Positions 44,716 to 52,972 of a stretch of 55,592 nucleotides of DNA are shown here, piece after piece. The DNA lies in IMG/VR virus record IMGVR_UViG_3300035211_000132, positions 1 through 55,592 of that record; one strand, 5' to 3'. The notes beneath the pieces were generated by a model. That model did not search any database. It had not been told where the DNA came from and saw only the letters and a list, made by a program, of their open reading frames with translations. The stretch's first letter is position 1. Every line of letters begins with the position of its first letter. Source of the stretch: a virus. The translations under genes were made by a program, and so were the position numbers.

Positions 44716-45112
44716 CCGCTACCCCGCGAATCACCTCAAGGAGCGCGATGCGTTCGCCTTGCTCCAGTCGGATCGTCTGCTCTGTCAGCCCCATGTTCTT
44801 GGACAGGAGCTCCAGGCCGCGGAGTGCATCCGTGATGCGCGACCGTTTCGTCGCCATCGCGACGAGGACGTTGACCTGAGCGTTCACCCTCGCCCGGAGC
44901 TCCTCTCGATCGTCGTCGCTGCCCCTGAGCATCCGTGAAACTTCGGCAGCTTCACGGTCGATCGTTGTTTGGTGCACCCCGTATTCGTCGGCCAATCGGG
45001 CCGCTGTCACGCCTTTCGTCCAGGCCCCGGGGGTCGTCATCAAACGGATGATGCGTTGCAGACGCTCGTTCTTCTCCTCACGCAACTGGGCGCGCGATTT
45101 TCCTTTGGCCAC
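44627..45112 (-). CDS. Terminase small subunit-like HTH protein
   Basis: The 161-residue protein has a helix-turn-helix (TAARLADEYGVHQTTIDREA) in its N-terminal third and a coiled C-terminal part (RELLSKNMGLTEQTIRLEQ-type helix), typical of small terminases. It is next to terL and overlaps it. It would bind packaging sites on phage DNA. Mu-like DUF3486 proteins are similar in size. Confidence 0.7.
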   Translation of the reverse strand: MAKGKSRAQLREEKNERLQRIIRLMTTPGAWTKGVTAARLADEYGVHQTTIDREAAEVSRMLRGSDDDREELRARVNAQVNVLVAMATKRSRITDALRGLELLSKNMGLTEQTIRLEQGERIALLEVIRGVADDETFDRIVAALGGGGAEGQEAEEDGRLH

Positions 45113-45122
45113 GTCAATATGC

Positions 45123-46439
45123 CTAGTTAGCGTTCGCGCTATGTCGCTCCGCTTTTTGTCCTGTCAGTTTCTCCCAGCGCTCCACGATGACGTCGCAGTA
45201 GCGCGGGTCGAGTTCAATTGTGAAGCAGCGGCGTACGGTGCGCTCGCATGCGATGAGCGTAGTCCCTGAGCCGCCGAATGGGTCCGCCACCATGTCGCCC
45301 CGCAGCGAGGAAAGCTTGATGCAGTACTCGACCAGTTCCACCGGCTTCATGGTTGGGTGTTCCGCGGAGCGCGTCGGCTTGGAAAACTCAAGCACGCTGG
45401 TCTGTTTACGATCTCCGCGGAAGCGATGCTCAGCGCCAGGCCTCCACCCGTAGAAGATTGGCTCGTGCTGGTAGTGGAAGTCGGAGTGGCCAAGAACCAA
45501 AGACCCCTTGTCCCAGACTAGGTACTGCCTCCAGATGTCCAGGTCGCGAAGCACCGCGCCGAAGTGGTGGTGCAGTGGGCCGGGCGGAGCCGCTACATAC
45601 CAACCGCCGCCCGGCTTCGTTGCTGCGCAGGCAAGCCCAAGGGCATTGCGCAACAACTGGTGCAGTTTCTCCGGATCGAGTTTGTCGTTCTCGATGGTGA
45701 GAGCGTCCTTGGTCTTTCCGACATAGGCCACACCATAGGGCGGGTCGGTCCATACCATCTCGACCTCGACACCATCCCAGAGCGAAGCGTCTTGCGAGTC
45801 TCCGCAGACCAGTGTGTGTTCGCCGAGCGTCCAGACGTCGCCGAGTTTGGTGCGCGGCTCCTTCGGAACTTCAGGGATCGAATCCAGGTCTTCCTCGCCG
45901 AAGTCGTCCTCTTGCCCCTCTAGCAGTCGGTCCAGTTCACCGGGGTCGAGCCCGAGATCCGCTATCAGCCCTTCCTCTGCCAGGTCGGCGAGCACCGAAC
46001 CAAGCAGCTCGTCGTCCCAGTCGGCCTTCTCGCCGGTCTTGTTGTCGGCCACGGCGAGCGCGTCGCATTGGGCTTCGGTCAGCCCGAACTTGCGGCGCAC
46101 CGGAACCTCGCCGGTGTCCTTCGTGCGAATCGCGTCCGGGTGCCAGTCTTCACGTTCCCGAGTTCGAGCTCGCATCCAAAGCTGCTTCAGCCGCTCGGCC
46201 GCCTTCGCCCGGGTGTGGCCGGCGATGATCCGATCATCCTCGCCACGGACCAGGATCGGGGCGCCCCAACCGAATGCGATGATGCTCCGCGCAACATCGT
46301 CGACCGCCTGCGTGTTCTTCCTCGGGTTGCGCCTCCAGGGGGAGAGAAACGAGACGGTGAGCCACTCGAGTTCGGGCGGCGGTCCGGCGTCGCGCGTACG
46401 TGACTGGTCTGGCTTTTTCTTCCTGGTTGACCCCGCCAT
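45123..46439 (-). CDS. ParB-like/DNA methyltransferase fusion
   Basis: The 438-residue protein has a ParB/Srx-like N-terminal domain (NPRKNTQAVDDVARSIIAFG, then IIAGHTRAKAAERL) and an amino-methyltransferase domain: TDPPYGVAY near residue 236 (catalytic) and ADPFGGSGTTLIACE near 395 (SAM-binding). The order, DPPY before FxGxG, is that of beta-class N4-cytosine or N6-adenine methylases. It probably modifies the phage genome to escape restriction. It is next to the terminase genes, as in other Mu-like phages. Confidence 0.85.
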   Translation of the reverse strand: MAGSTRKKKPDQSRTRDAGPPPELEWLTVSFLSPWRRNPRKNTQAVDDVARSIIAFGWGAPILVRGEDDRIIAGHTRAKAAERLKQLWMRARTREREDWHPDAIRTKDTGEVPVRRKFGLTEAQCDALAVADNKTGEKADWDDELLGSVLADLAEEGLIADLGLDPGELDRLLEGQEDDFGEEDLDSIPEVPKEPRTKLGDVWTLGEHTLVCGDSQDASLWDGVEVEMVWTDPPYGVAYVGKTKDALTIENDKLDPEKLHQLLRNALGLACAATKPGGGWYVAAPPGPLHHHFGAVLRDLDIWRQYLVWDKGSLVLGHSDFHYQHEPIFYGWRPGAEHRFRGDRKQTSVLEFSKPTRSAEHPTMKPVELVEYCIKLSSLRGDMVADPFGGSGTTLIACERTVRRCFTIELDPRYCDVIVERWEKLTGQKAERHSANAN

Positions 46440-46446
46440 GTCTCCC

Positions 46447-46674
46447 TCACCCTGCGTTCAGCTCATCAACCAGCCGCCCCAGCTTTGCCGCAGCGTGCTC
46501 CGCGATGCTGGCTCGGAGCGCTTCCCGCTCCAGCCGCGGCCCCCGTTCTCTGTCCAGCTCCTTGACCTTCTGTGCCATGGCGTCGAGCACCAGCCGCTTT
46601 GCTCTCGGTCGAGTTCGCTTCATGTTGACTTGACTACCTGGCCGGTCTGCGTTACTTTCCGCAGCGTGAGCCAT
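46447..46674 (-). CDS. Small helical hypothetical protein
   Basis: The 75-residue protein is highly charged and helical (KRLVLDAMAQKVKELDRERG, then EREALRASIAEHAAAKLGRL). The second ATG at 46623 gives a shorter form of 58 residues that may be the true start. It lies just upstream of the methyltransferase gene in the same direction and looks like a small accessory of the packaging region. Confidence 0.5.
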   Translation of the reverse strand: MAHAAESNADRPGSQVNMKRTRPRAKRLVLDAMAQKVKELDRERGPRLEREALRASIAEHAAAKLGRLVDELNAG

Positions 46675-46867
46675 GACTTCGCAGCACCTGACCAGCTGGG
46701 CTATCGAGCTCGAATCGCTGGGCCTCTACCAGGCCGCTGCTGAGGTACGTGCTCGGATTGCTGCCTCTGCGTCGGTGACTGCTGGCCGCGCTGCCCGTGA
46801 TGCTGAGGCTTGCGGGGACTGGCGGCGTTGGGCTGAGCTGCTGGCTCAGGCCGGTTTGGCTGGGTAG
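46673..46867 (+). CDS. Small helical plus-strand protein (uncertain)
   Basis: The 64-residue frame is divergent from the 46674 gene and lies in a 320-base gap. It has a helix-rich sequence (WAIELESLGLYQAAAEVRAR, then AACGDWRRWAELLAQAGLAG-like). The ATG overlaps the start of the divergent gene, so promoter space is short. The amino-acid pattern is plausible, but no homologue is known to me. Confidence 0.4.
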   Translation: MTSQHLTSWAIELESLGLYQAAAEVRARIAASASVTAGRAARDAEACGDWRRWAELLAQAGLAG

Positions 46868-46993
46868 TCCCGCTTGCCTCGGGGTTCGTCTGGGTGGTTT
46901 GGAGCGCCTGGACTCGGCAGGTTTTCGCTGCCTGACAGGACTCCCTCACCCCCTGTATCCCCCGCTCCCTCTATGTCGTGTGCTCACCGTGGG
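46868..46993. other. Gap between the 46673 and 46994 genes
   Basis: The 126 bases hold no convincing gene. The stretch is rich in CCT/CTC and ends in the tandem decamer repeat. It might hold the promoter of the packaging/structural operon on the minus strand, but I see no clear -35/-10 pair. Confidence 0.3.
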
Positions 46994-47016
46994 CTACCGT
47001 GGGCTACCGTGGGCTA
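46987..47016. repeat. Triple tandem decamer
   Basis: The decamer CCGTGGGCTA is repeated three times without a gap. The last two copies and part of the first form the end of the minus gene at 46994 (VAHGSPR). It could be a slippage product or a small iteron-like binding site. Confidence 0.6.
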
Positions 47017-47428
47017 CTTGGCTTGGCCACCCAGCAAGCACTTCGAGACGCTCCGCTAGACCCTTCAGCCCATTTGCCAGTTCGCTGTCCACCTGACGCA
47101 GCTCCTCAAGCTGTGGCTCCACCGTTTGCTCGATCTGCTCGGCGACTCGTTCCCGGATCCGATCGTCAATCCGGCCTAGGAACTTAGCAACGTCTCGTGC
47201 CACCTCGTCCGCCTTCGACCGGCGCATGTCCGGGCAGTGGCGGTAGACGCTCGACTCGGTAACCTGCCATGGGCTCTTGGGGTTCGGTCCGCTGCGGGTC
47301 ATGATGGTGACACCCTGGGAGCGTTCGCGACGGCGGAGCTCCCGGAGTAGGCGCCTGCCGGGGCGGGGTCCCTTCCAGCCGAGTCGACGCGCCATTTCGG
47401 ACAGGGGGATTGGCTCAGTAGTGCTCAC
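46994..47428 (-). CDS. HTH-containing hypothetical protein
   Basis: The 144-residue protein begins MSTTEPIPLSEMARRLGWKG, a likely HTH (SEMARRLGWKGPRPGRRLLR). RERSQGVTIMTRSGPNPKSP follows, resembling phage excisionase-like or replisome-organiser DNA-binding starts, and a long C-terminal coiled coil ends it. It might act in control or replication. The stop lies at the decamer repeat. The start overlaps the 47425 gene stop. Confidence 0.55.
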   Translation of the reverse strand: MSTTEPIPLSEMARRLGWKGPRPGRRLLRELRRRERSQGVTIMTRSGPNPKSPWQVTESSVYRHCPDMRRSKADEVARDVAKFLGRIDDRIRERVAEQIEQTVEPQLEELRQVDSELANGLKGLAERLEVLAGWPSQVAHGSPR

Positions 47429-48384
47429 CGGCCGTCCTCCGATGCGTGGTGGTCATCGCCGTATTCGAGCGTGGGCAGGTCTCCACCAGTAGCCGGCGCG
47501 TCGCCCACCACGAAGTTCCAGATCCTTCGGGCAAGGGTCAGGAGCTCTCTCGATTGTTCGTCAGCAGCCTGGAATTGCAGCTTTCTGTTCGCCGTCGGTT
47601 TGCGGGACTGCTCATCGATGAGGTTCGCGAACGCCTCACGATGCCGCAGGGCACTGATCTTGCGGCCACGCAGCATCGTCTTGCCGGCTGGGGTCAGGTG
47701 CCAGACCGCTACCCAGGTGTTCCCGTCGGGGGCGTAATAGCACTCCAGAGCCTCGCGACTCGCCTGGTGCACGTTCCCCACGCCTGCCAGGCGGCTCCCT
47801 ACGATGAGGTCGGCGGCGTCCGGGCAGTATGACCCGCCCAGTTTCGATCGGACGCTGGAACCGGTCATGCGGGCCGTCAGCGGGCCGTGGGCTCCGGACA
47901 GGTAGCGCGCATGGTACCCGCACCCATCGCACTCCGGGCAGACCCGGTCGAGCATCGGGGGGAGGTCGGGAGCGTTGATTCCGATCCATTCAAGCATCAT
48001 CCGCTGGGTCTCGGATGCTGGTCGGCGGTCTGGCTTCGACGCCACGAAACCGCGTCCGCCGCACTCGTAGCACGGCTCGGCATGGTGGGCGTAGAGCGCC
48101 GCCCGGTCGAGCTGCGCCCCAAATGTGCTCGCTTGCCCTCGGGCTCCGCCACCACCACGCATATACCCACGGATATCCGTTGCGTCGTCGGCGCTAATGA
48201 ATCCCGAGCACTCACACATGCCAGGCGGAAGCGAACGCTCGACCGCTTCCAGCCATCCACTACGACAATCGAATATGGCGGGGATCACGACGACACCACG
48301 ATGGGCTGAACGACACCTGAACTTGACCAATTGCTCGCCATCCGTCAGATTCCTCTCTGCAGGGTGCCGCACACCAGGCCTCAA
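47425..48384 (-). CDS. Hypothetical protein with two CxxCxGxG-like zinc knuckles
   Basis: The 319-residue protein has CYECGGRGFV and CPECDGCGYH in the middle, as in DnaJ-type zinc knuckles, and a C-terminal region with WHLTPAGKTMLRGRKISAL. The exact start is uncertain; a GTG near residue 32 (VVVIPAIFDCRSGWLEAV) is an alternative. It may bind DNA or RNA. The family is unknown. Confidence 0.55.
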   Translation of the reverse strand: MRPGVRHPAERNLTDGEQLVKFRCRSAHRGVVVIPAIFDCRSGWLEAVERSLPPGMCECSGFISADDATDIRGYMRGGGGARGQASTFGAQLDRAALYAHHAEPCYECGGRGFVASKPDRRPASETQRMMLEWIGINAPDLPPMLDRVCPECDGCGYHARYLSGAHGPLTARMTGSSVRSKLGGSYCPDAADLIVGSRLAGVGNVHQASREALECYYAPDGNTWVAVWHLTPAGKTMLRGRKISALRHREAFANLIDEQSRKPTANRKLQFQAADEQSRELLTLARRIWNFVVGDAPATGGDLPTLEYGDDHHASEDGR

Positions 48385-48426
48385 CGCCGCCTCCCGCCAG
48401 GGGCGGCGTTGCTCGTTTCAGCTTGC

Positions 48427-48560
48427 TCAGGGGACCGGTTCCACTCGCTCCATCTCAAGCAACAGCTTCTCCATGTTGCCCTTCGACTCCGGGTCCGGAA
48501 GCTTCTTCGCTGCAGCCAGAGCCGATAGGCTGATTGGTACCGTGTTCCTTGTTTTGCTCT
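48427..48560 (-). other. Gap with a startless coding-like frame
   Basis: The minus frame ending at the TGA at 48427 reads SLSALAAAKKLPDPESKGNM, then EKLLLEMERVEPVP, and looks coding, but no ATG, GTG or TTG lies near its 5' end. The only start is an ATG at 48475, giving 15 residues. It may be a fragment, or translated by a frameshift from the gene that ends at 48561. Confidence 0.35.
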
Positions 48561-48851
48561 CTATGTCGGTTTTCGTGTTTCATCCTCATTTGCCAGCTCA
48601 GGCCACAATCCGACCTGCACCATCCCGTCGACCGCGGCCCTCAGCTTCTTGTCACTCTGCCTATCCGACGCCTCACCGCGCAATTGCATCGGCAGGTGAC
48701 CCGTCCAGCACAGCACACACAACAGGTAGAGCTCGTCGCACTCGTCATCGGTGGCCGGCTCCAGTCGGTGCCGCTGCTTCAACTCGGCGACCATCTCCGG
48801 CCGCATCGCCTGCGCAGCGTCGTGCTCGGCGAAACCAGGGAATGCGCTCAT
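48561..48851 (-). CDS. Hypothetical 96-residue protein
   Basis: The protein starts at the ATG at 48851 (MSAFPGFAEHDAAQAMRPEM) and is helical, with ELYLLCVLCWTGHLPMQLRG and a final helix. The ATG overlaps the upstream stop (ATGA). No family is recognised. Confidence 0.6.
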   Translation of the reverse strand: MSAFPGFAEHDAAQAMRPEMVAELKQRHRLEPATDDECDELYLLCVLCWTGHLPMQLRGEASDRQSDKKLRAAVDGMVQVGLWPELANEDETRKPT

Positions 48852-49054
48852 CGCCACCGTCGTATCTCCTCCTGAATATCCTCCAGCACCTCTGCGCGCC
48901 TGTCTCGCTGGCGTTCTGGTGTCGGTGGGAGTTGGGCGTAATCGTCTGGCTGCGGCGCTTTCCGTGGTGTCTGGCGCGGTGCCAGGATGATGACCTCTGG
49001 GTTGTCGCGCTTGCGTTTGCGACTGCGGCGGCCTGGTTGGTGTCGGCGGGACAT
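48848..49054 (-). CDS. Small basic hypothetical protein
   Basis: The 68-residue protein starts at 49054 (MSRRHQPGRRSRKRKRDNPE) with a highly basic N terminus and an acidic helix at the C terminus (RAEVLEDIQEEIRRWR). It is translationally coupled on both sides (TGATG, ATGA). Nucleic-acid binding is plausible. Confidence 0.55.
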   Translation of the reverse strand: MSRRHQPGRRSRKRKRDNPEVIILAPRQTPRKAPQPDDYAQLPPTPERQRDRRAEVLEDIQEEIRRWR

Positions 49055-49476
49055 CAGAACCCACTCCACGACTGGATCATCCAGCCGTTCTCGGGCTTGC
49101 CGGCCATCATTTCCAGCTTCCGCCCGTTGCCCTTCAGTGTCACGACGAACACCGTTGGGCCCTGAATGTACTGCTGCGCTGTCTCCGCGTTCCCGTGGCG
49201 CTCTGTCCAGAGTTGCAGCGCCATCTCGTAGTTGAGCGTTGCGACCACCATCTCGGCGTCGGTCATGGTGTGCGTCTCGTACCTGACGGTCTCTTCATAT
49301 CCGTCCCAGTCTTCCTCAATGGTTTCGTACTCACGCTCTGGCGGGCGCGGCTTATGGACTTCGTATGGGCCCTCACGCTGGGTGTCGTACCGGACCTCAA
49401 TCGACTCGACCCATTCGATCCATGACGCGGGGAGGTGCAGTTGTGCGAGTCCTTTGGCGATTGCTGCTCTAGTCAT
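49054..49476 (-). CDS. Hypothetical 140-residue protein
   Basis: The ATG at 49476 overlaps the upstream stop. The protein contains LPASWIEWVESIEVRYDTQR, an acidic stretch with EEDWDGYEETVRYETHTM, and a C-terminal beta-rich part (GPTVFVVTLKGNGRKLEMMA). No family is recognised. Confidence 0.6.
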   Translation of the reverse strand: MTRAAIAKGLAQLHLPASWIEWVESIEVRYDTQREGPYEVHKPRPPEREYETIEEDWDGYEETVRYETHTMTDAEMVVATLNYEMALQLWTERHGNAETAQQYIQGPTVFVVTLKGNGRKLEMMAGKPENGWMIQSWSGF

Positions 49477-49817
49477 TCGACCACTCGCAGTTCCTGCCGT
49501 CGCAACACGGCTGCCAGTTCGCCCCACGTTCTTGCTTCCGCCTTCATGTGGCTGGCGCCCGGGTCCGACGACGCCTCCCAAGACTGGATGCCGGAAGCGG
49601 TGCACTCGACCCGGTAGGAGACCCCCTCGACGTAGCGCCGCGCCGCCATCTCTTCCTCGAGTTGTGCTACGTAATCAGCCAGCGCCTCGATCTCCGCTGG
49701 GTCCGGGATGCCGGGTCCAGTACTCTTCAGGCGCATGGCGATCGATCGAATGGCTCGTGCCAGTGGGTAGCGAGTGAACGGGGGCCGTGTTGTGTCATCA
49801 AAATCCGACATAGACAT
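49473..49817 (-). CDS. Hypothetical 114-residue protein
   Basis: The protein starts MSMSDFDDTTRPPFTRYPLA (a second in-frame ATG is at 49811). It is mainly helical, with ADYVAQLEEEMAARRYVEGV and AEARTWGELAAVLRRQELRV. It overlaps the genes on both sides. The function is unknown. Confidence 0.55.
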   Translation of the reverse strand: MSMSDFDDTTRPPFTRYPLARAIRSIAMRLKSTGPGIPDPAEIEALADYVAQLEEEMAARRYVEGVSYRVECTASGIQSWEASSDPGASHMKAEARTWGELAAVLRRQELRVVE

Positions 49818-50175
49818 CCTTGTACGTTTCGTACCCGGGCAACCAACACTGCTCCTCGTTATCTTCTCTCCGAACCAGCAGCCACGGCTCGGGGCCCGGG
49901 TCTAAATCGAGCGGGCTTCGTTTCAAAACCCACCAAGCGTCCGCCGTCCAGACTTCGCGCTGCCAGATTTCGACGCTGGTTCTTCCGTGGCCAATGATTC
50001 GTGTCCCACGCAGTTCGATCGTGTCTATGCGCAGCGTCGCCCCGAACTGGGCCGCCACCGTCCTGGTCTTCACCAGGTTGGGATGAGTGACCGCGTCGAA
50101 ACGTCGCTCTGCGGATAGCTGGTCCGGGTTCCCTTCGAACGTCGGGATTGGGGTCAGGTCGAACAGAGCTGCCAT
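49798..50175 (-). CDS. Hypothetical 125-residue protein
   Basis: The protein begins MAALFDLTPIPTFEGNPDQL and continues as a mainly beta domain with several Trp (EIWQREVWTADAWWVLKRSP). The ATG at 50175 shares a base with the upstream stop. The Trp-rich core recalls small phage proteins of unknown role. No family is recognised. Confidence 0.6.
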   Translation of the reverse strand: MAALFDLTPIPTFEGNPDQLSAERRFDAVTHPNLVKTRTVAAQFGATLRIDTIELRGTRIIGHGRTSVEIWQREVWTADAWWVLKRSPLDLDPGPEPWLLVRREDNEEQCWLPGYETYKDVYVGF

Positions 50176-51059
50176 CAGCAAACCCCTTTCCCGTGCAGCT
50201 CGTCGAGGATGGCGAGCAGGCGGGTGCCCAAAACACGATTGGCCGCAGCACGCGCATCGCTCCACGCCCAGTAAATGGCATCTGCCAGCGTCCTGGCGTT
50301 CGCACCCGGCTTCCCTGCGTCGAGTCGGCTGGCTTCTTGACACAAATCCTCCGCCAGCGCCCGAACGTGGTCGGGCAGATAGCATCCACGCGAGCGATAG
50401 TGTCTCGCCAGCAGCGCGTTCATTGTCGCTACCGTTGGCGGGTCTGGAACGTCAGGTTGTCCGACATCAGAACTCAGACACCAATCTCCTGGCGAGTATT
50501 CGTGAATGCAATGACGGGTTGCTGATTCGTACTCGCACTCTCCCTCGATAACCCATTCGCCATCCCACCGACTCCCATCATCCAGCGGCGGCAGTCCATC
50601 CGTGTCGTCGTCTGCTACCGCAGGACCAGGCAGCACATCCTCGTGCCCCCGTCGTCCGTCCTCCGGATCGAACGGCGAGTGCATCTCACCAAGCAGCTCT
50701 GCCATCTGTTCCGCTGTTGCATCCTCGCCGGTCTCCCGGTTGACGATGCGGATGCTGTCGGCGCCGTTCCCATCGGTATCATCGCTCGGAATCCACTTCT
50801 GTGTTGATCCAAACGCCGCAACGTAGACCTGGCCACAGTGGCAACAACTGATGCGCAGGGGTTCTGCTTCGGTGTTCCGCGTGGAGAACCCGCAGTTGCA
50901 GCACGTAACCAATGAGGGAATGAACGGAACCTTTGGCTCACATACGCTGACCGCCATCGTGAATGGGCTTCCTGTCCCTCGCCATGTGCCCTTGAGCTTT
51001 GCAACATACGGCTTCCGCCATGCCGCGTTGCTGCCGTTCCAGAGGCCGATGTAGCTCAT
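50175..51059 (-). CDS. Zinc-binding hypothetical protein
   Basis: The 294-residue protein has a Cys-rich N-terminal third: TCCNCGFSTRNTE and CCHCGQVYVAAFG form a zinc ribbon. An acidic linker and a helical C terminus follow (NARTLADAIYWAWSDARAAA). The ATG at 51059 overlaps the upstream stop. It could act as a DNA- or RNA-binding adaptor. No family is recognised. Confidence 0.55.
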   Translation of the reverse strand: MSYIGLWNGSNAAWRKPYVAKLKGTWRGTGSPFTMAVSVCEPKVPFIPSLVTCCNCGFSTRNTEAEPLRISCCHCGQVYVAAFGSTQKWIPSDDTDGNGADSIRIVNRETGEDATAEQMAELLGEMHSPFDPEDGRRGHEDVLPGPAVADDDTDGLPPLDDGSRWDGEWVIEGECEYESATRHCIHEYSPGDWCLSSDVGQPDVPDPPTVATMNALLARHYRSRGCYLPDHVRALAEDLCQEASRLDAGKPGANARTLADAIYWAWSDARAAANRVLGTRLLAILDELHGKGVC

Positions 51060-51379
51060 GCTCCGGCCATCCTCAGAGCAACCGACTTCATCTCGTCGCG
51101 CCATTCAGTATCAGGAGTCTGATAGGCACTAAACTCTCGCTTCGCTAGCGCCGCCCACGTCGTTATGGTTGGCTCCCACTGGCCCTCCAGACCATAGCAG
51201 GAACAGTGCGAGCCGTTGACCTCATACAGCTTCCCGTCGCGCTCGAACAAAACGAAGGCACTCCCTTCGTAGTCGGCGCACTCGTACACGGCAGCTAGGA
51301 GTTTCACGCCATCCAGTTGGTCCTTGGTGATTTCAAACTCGCTCACGATATCGTCTTCTGTCATCCGAACTAGACCCAT
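51056..51379 (-). CDS. Hypothetical 107-residue protein
   Basis: The protein starts MGLVRMTEDDIVSEFEITKD and is a mixed alpha/beta domain (VKLLAAVYECADYEGSAFVL, then LYEVNGSHCSCYGLEGQWEP). SHCSCYGLEGQW resembles motifs in other phage small proteins I cannot name. It overlaps both neighbours. Confidence 0.6.
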   Translation of the reverse strand: MGLVRMTEDDIVSEFEITKDQLDGVKLLAAVYECADYEGSAFVLFERDGKLYEVNGSHCSCYGLEGQWEPTITTWAALAKREFSAYQTPDTEWRDEMKSVALRMAGA

Positions 51380-51705
51380 CGTTCCCTCGCTTTCTCTTCC
51401 GCCGACGCCTTGCACTCCTCGAGCGTTCCGCCGCCCATTCGCTTGCCTTTCCAGAACCACGACCAGCCATCTCCTCGGTAGTGCTTGGCACACGTCGCAA
51501 CGTGTTTCCCATTTGTGTATAGCACGAAGCAACCGTCATCCCACTCGCGCCAATATGGCTCGCGCTTCTTCAGTTCCTTCTCGAGCATGGCGAGCCGTTC
51601 TCGGTATGGTGGTGCCAGCGACTTCCCGAGCCCGGCGCGTTCGATCGTGTCGATGTACGACCTGCACTCCGCGATCTCGCAAATGATGCGTTCCTCAATG
51701 GTCAC
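51370..51705 (-). CDS. Hypothetical 111-residue protein with GTG start
   Basis: The GTG at 51705 overlaps the upstream stop (GTGA). The protein has a helix (RIICEIAECRSYIDTIERAG) and a Trp-rich end (KHYRGDGWSWFWKGKRMGGG). No family is recognised. Confidence 0.6.
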   Translation of the reverse strand: MTIEERIICEIAECRSYIDTIERAGLGKSLAPPYRERLAMLEKELKKREPYWREWDDGCFVLYTNGKHVATCAKHYRGDGWSWFWKGKRMGGGTLEECKASAEEKARERWV

Positions 51706-52145
51706 AGCGTCACCTTCAGCAGGTAGCCTGGATGCCGGCTCATCACGGTTCGGTTCGCGTCTGCTTCTATCCGATCCGCTTTCGTCTCCCACCCGTCAGC
51801 CACCGCGTTCAACGTCTTCATCATAACCACAACTTCCGCAGCTAACAAGTCAACTCTCCGCGCCGCGTGCTCGCGCGGGTAGGTCACGCCGTCGATATGC
51901 TTCCAGAGCTCCAGTTGGGCGTCAATGAGCCGCTCGCGGCCGCGCCTGGCTGCCTCTTCCAGTCCGTAGAGTTGGCGTTCTGACAGGAGGCAACGGCTGG
52001 CCTCTCTGTTGATGGCAGCGGCAAGCTCCGCATGAATGCCGTGCCCAGGAATCTTCTTCCGAAAGCTGAGATGCGACCGTATTGGGATGTTTCTCCAGGT
52101 GAAGCTCTTCTGTTCCAGCATCTTGCGCGACTCCTCCGGCATCAT
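51702..52145 (-). CDS. Hypothetical 147-residue helical protein
   Basis: The protein begins MMPEESRKMLEQKSFTWRNI and is mainly helical (RRGRERLIDAQLELWKHIDG, then VDLLAAEVVVMMKTLNAVAD). It has the pattern of small phage accessory proteins. It overlaps both neighbours by four bases. The function is unknown. Confidence 0.6.
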   Translation of the reverse strand: MMPEESRKMLEQKSFTWRNIPIRSHLSFRKKIPGHGIHAELAAAINREASRCLLSERQLYGLEEAARRGRERLIDAQLELWKHIDGVTYPREHAARRVDLLAAEVVVMMKTLNAVADGWETKADRIEADANRTVMSRHPGYLLKVTL

Positions 52146-52471
52146 CTCGCCATCCTACCTTCCCACATCCATCGCTTGTGGCTTCCGCGCGCCCTTATTC
52201 GTTGCGTCTTCCGCCACCCCTTCCTCCGCTCCAGCCTCCGCTTGTTGACGCGATAGTTGCGGTGCCGCTTGACGCCATTCATGAAGCACTCCAGCTCGGC
52301 GAATGCCTTTCGGTTCTTGCGCGTCCGCTCGATGGTCATTGTGGCTGTGCTGGACTCTGGCAAAAACCGAGTGATCGATCGCAACCCCATGTGCTCTGGC
52401 TGCATGGTGAACGCAACATCTGTCACGTTCGCTACCGGCTCCCCGTTGACGTAGATGGTTGCTTCACTCAT
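52142..52471 (-). CDS. Hypothetical basic protein
   Basis: The 109-residue protein has a beta-rich N-terminal half (ATIYVNGEPVANVTDVAFTM) and a very basic C terminus (RNYRVNKRRLERRKGWRKTQ). It may bind nucleic acid. It is three bases from the upstream stop. No family is recognised. Confidence 0.55.
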   Translation of the reverse strand: MSEATIYVNGEPVANVTDVAFTMQPEHMGLRSITRFLPESSTATMTIERTRKNRKAFAELECFMNGVKRHRNYRVNKRRLERRKGWRKTQRIRARGSHKRWMWEGRMAR

Positions 52472-52474
52472 CGA

Positions 52475-52972
52475 TCATTCCTCGTCTCCGCCTTCGTCGG
52501 CCGTCAATTCCCACGGTTCACCGGTCCTCCCGACTCGCGTCACCTTGTAGACACCATGCGGTCCCTTGGGCTCCGCGTCGAACTCTTCCTGCGTCATCAG
52601 TCCCAATGCGACTGGGTCAAGCTCGACTGTATCGCCTAGTTCAAGCCCGTCTACCTGTGCATAGTCTTCTGGTGCACGAGAGAAGGAAACGGTTGGGCAA
52701 CGCTTCGGCGGATCTCCGTTGACCTTCCTCAACACCTGCGACGCGCCGAGCCCAAAGTCCACAGCAACCATGTCTCCAGGCTCCAGGTCCTCGCCGGCTA
52801 CACCAATCACGACGTTGCGCATCCGACCGCACACGGCCACGCTCAGCGAATCAGACACGCGGGCACGCCACTCCGCCCAGAGACGACCTCGTGTCCACCA
52901 CCACCGTGGGCGCACGCCGAGCTTGCGGAGTGAGCGACGCATGGCGCCACTGGTTGGGGTATTGTTAGTCAT
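52475..52972 (-). CDS. Hypothetical protein sharing the PRWWWTR motif
   Basis: The 165-residue protein has a short N-terminal segment (LRKLGVRPRWWWTRGRLWAE) nearly identical to part of the 11565 gene product. A beta-rich domain follows (EDLEPGDMVAVDFGLGASQV, then GLELGDTVELDPVALGLMTQ). The shared motif in two unrelated contexts suggests recombination or a common short binding element. Confidence 0.6.
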   Translation of the reverse strand: MTNNTPTSGAMRRSLRKLGVRPRWWWTRGRLWAEWRARVSDSLSVAVCGRMRNVVIGVAGEDLEPGDMVAVDFGLGASQVLRKVNGDPPKRCPTVSFSRAPEDYAQVDGLELGDTVELDPVALGLMTQEEFDAEPKGPHGVYKVTRVGRTGEPWELTADEGGDEE

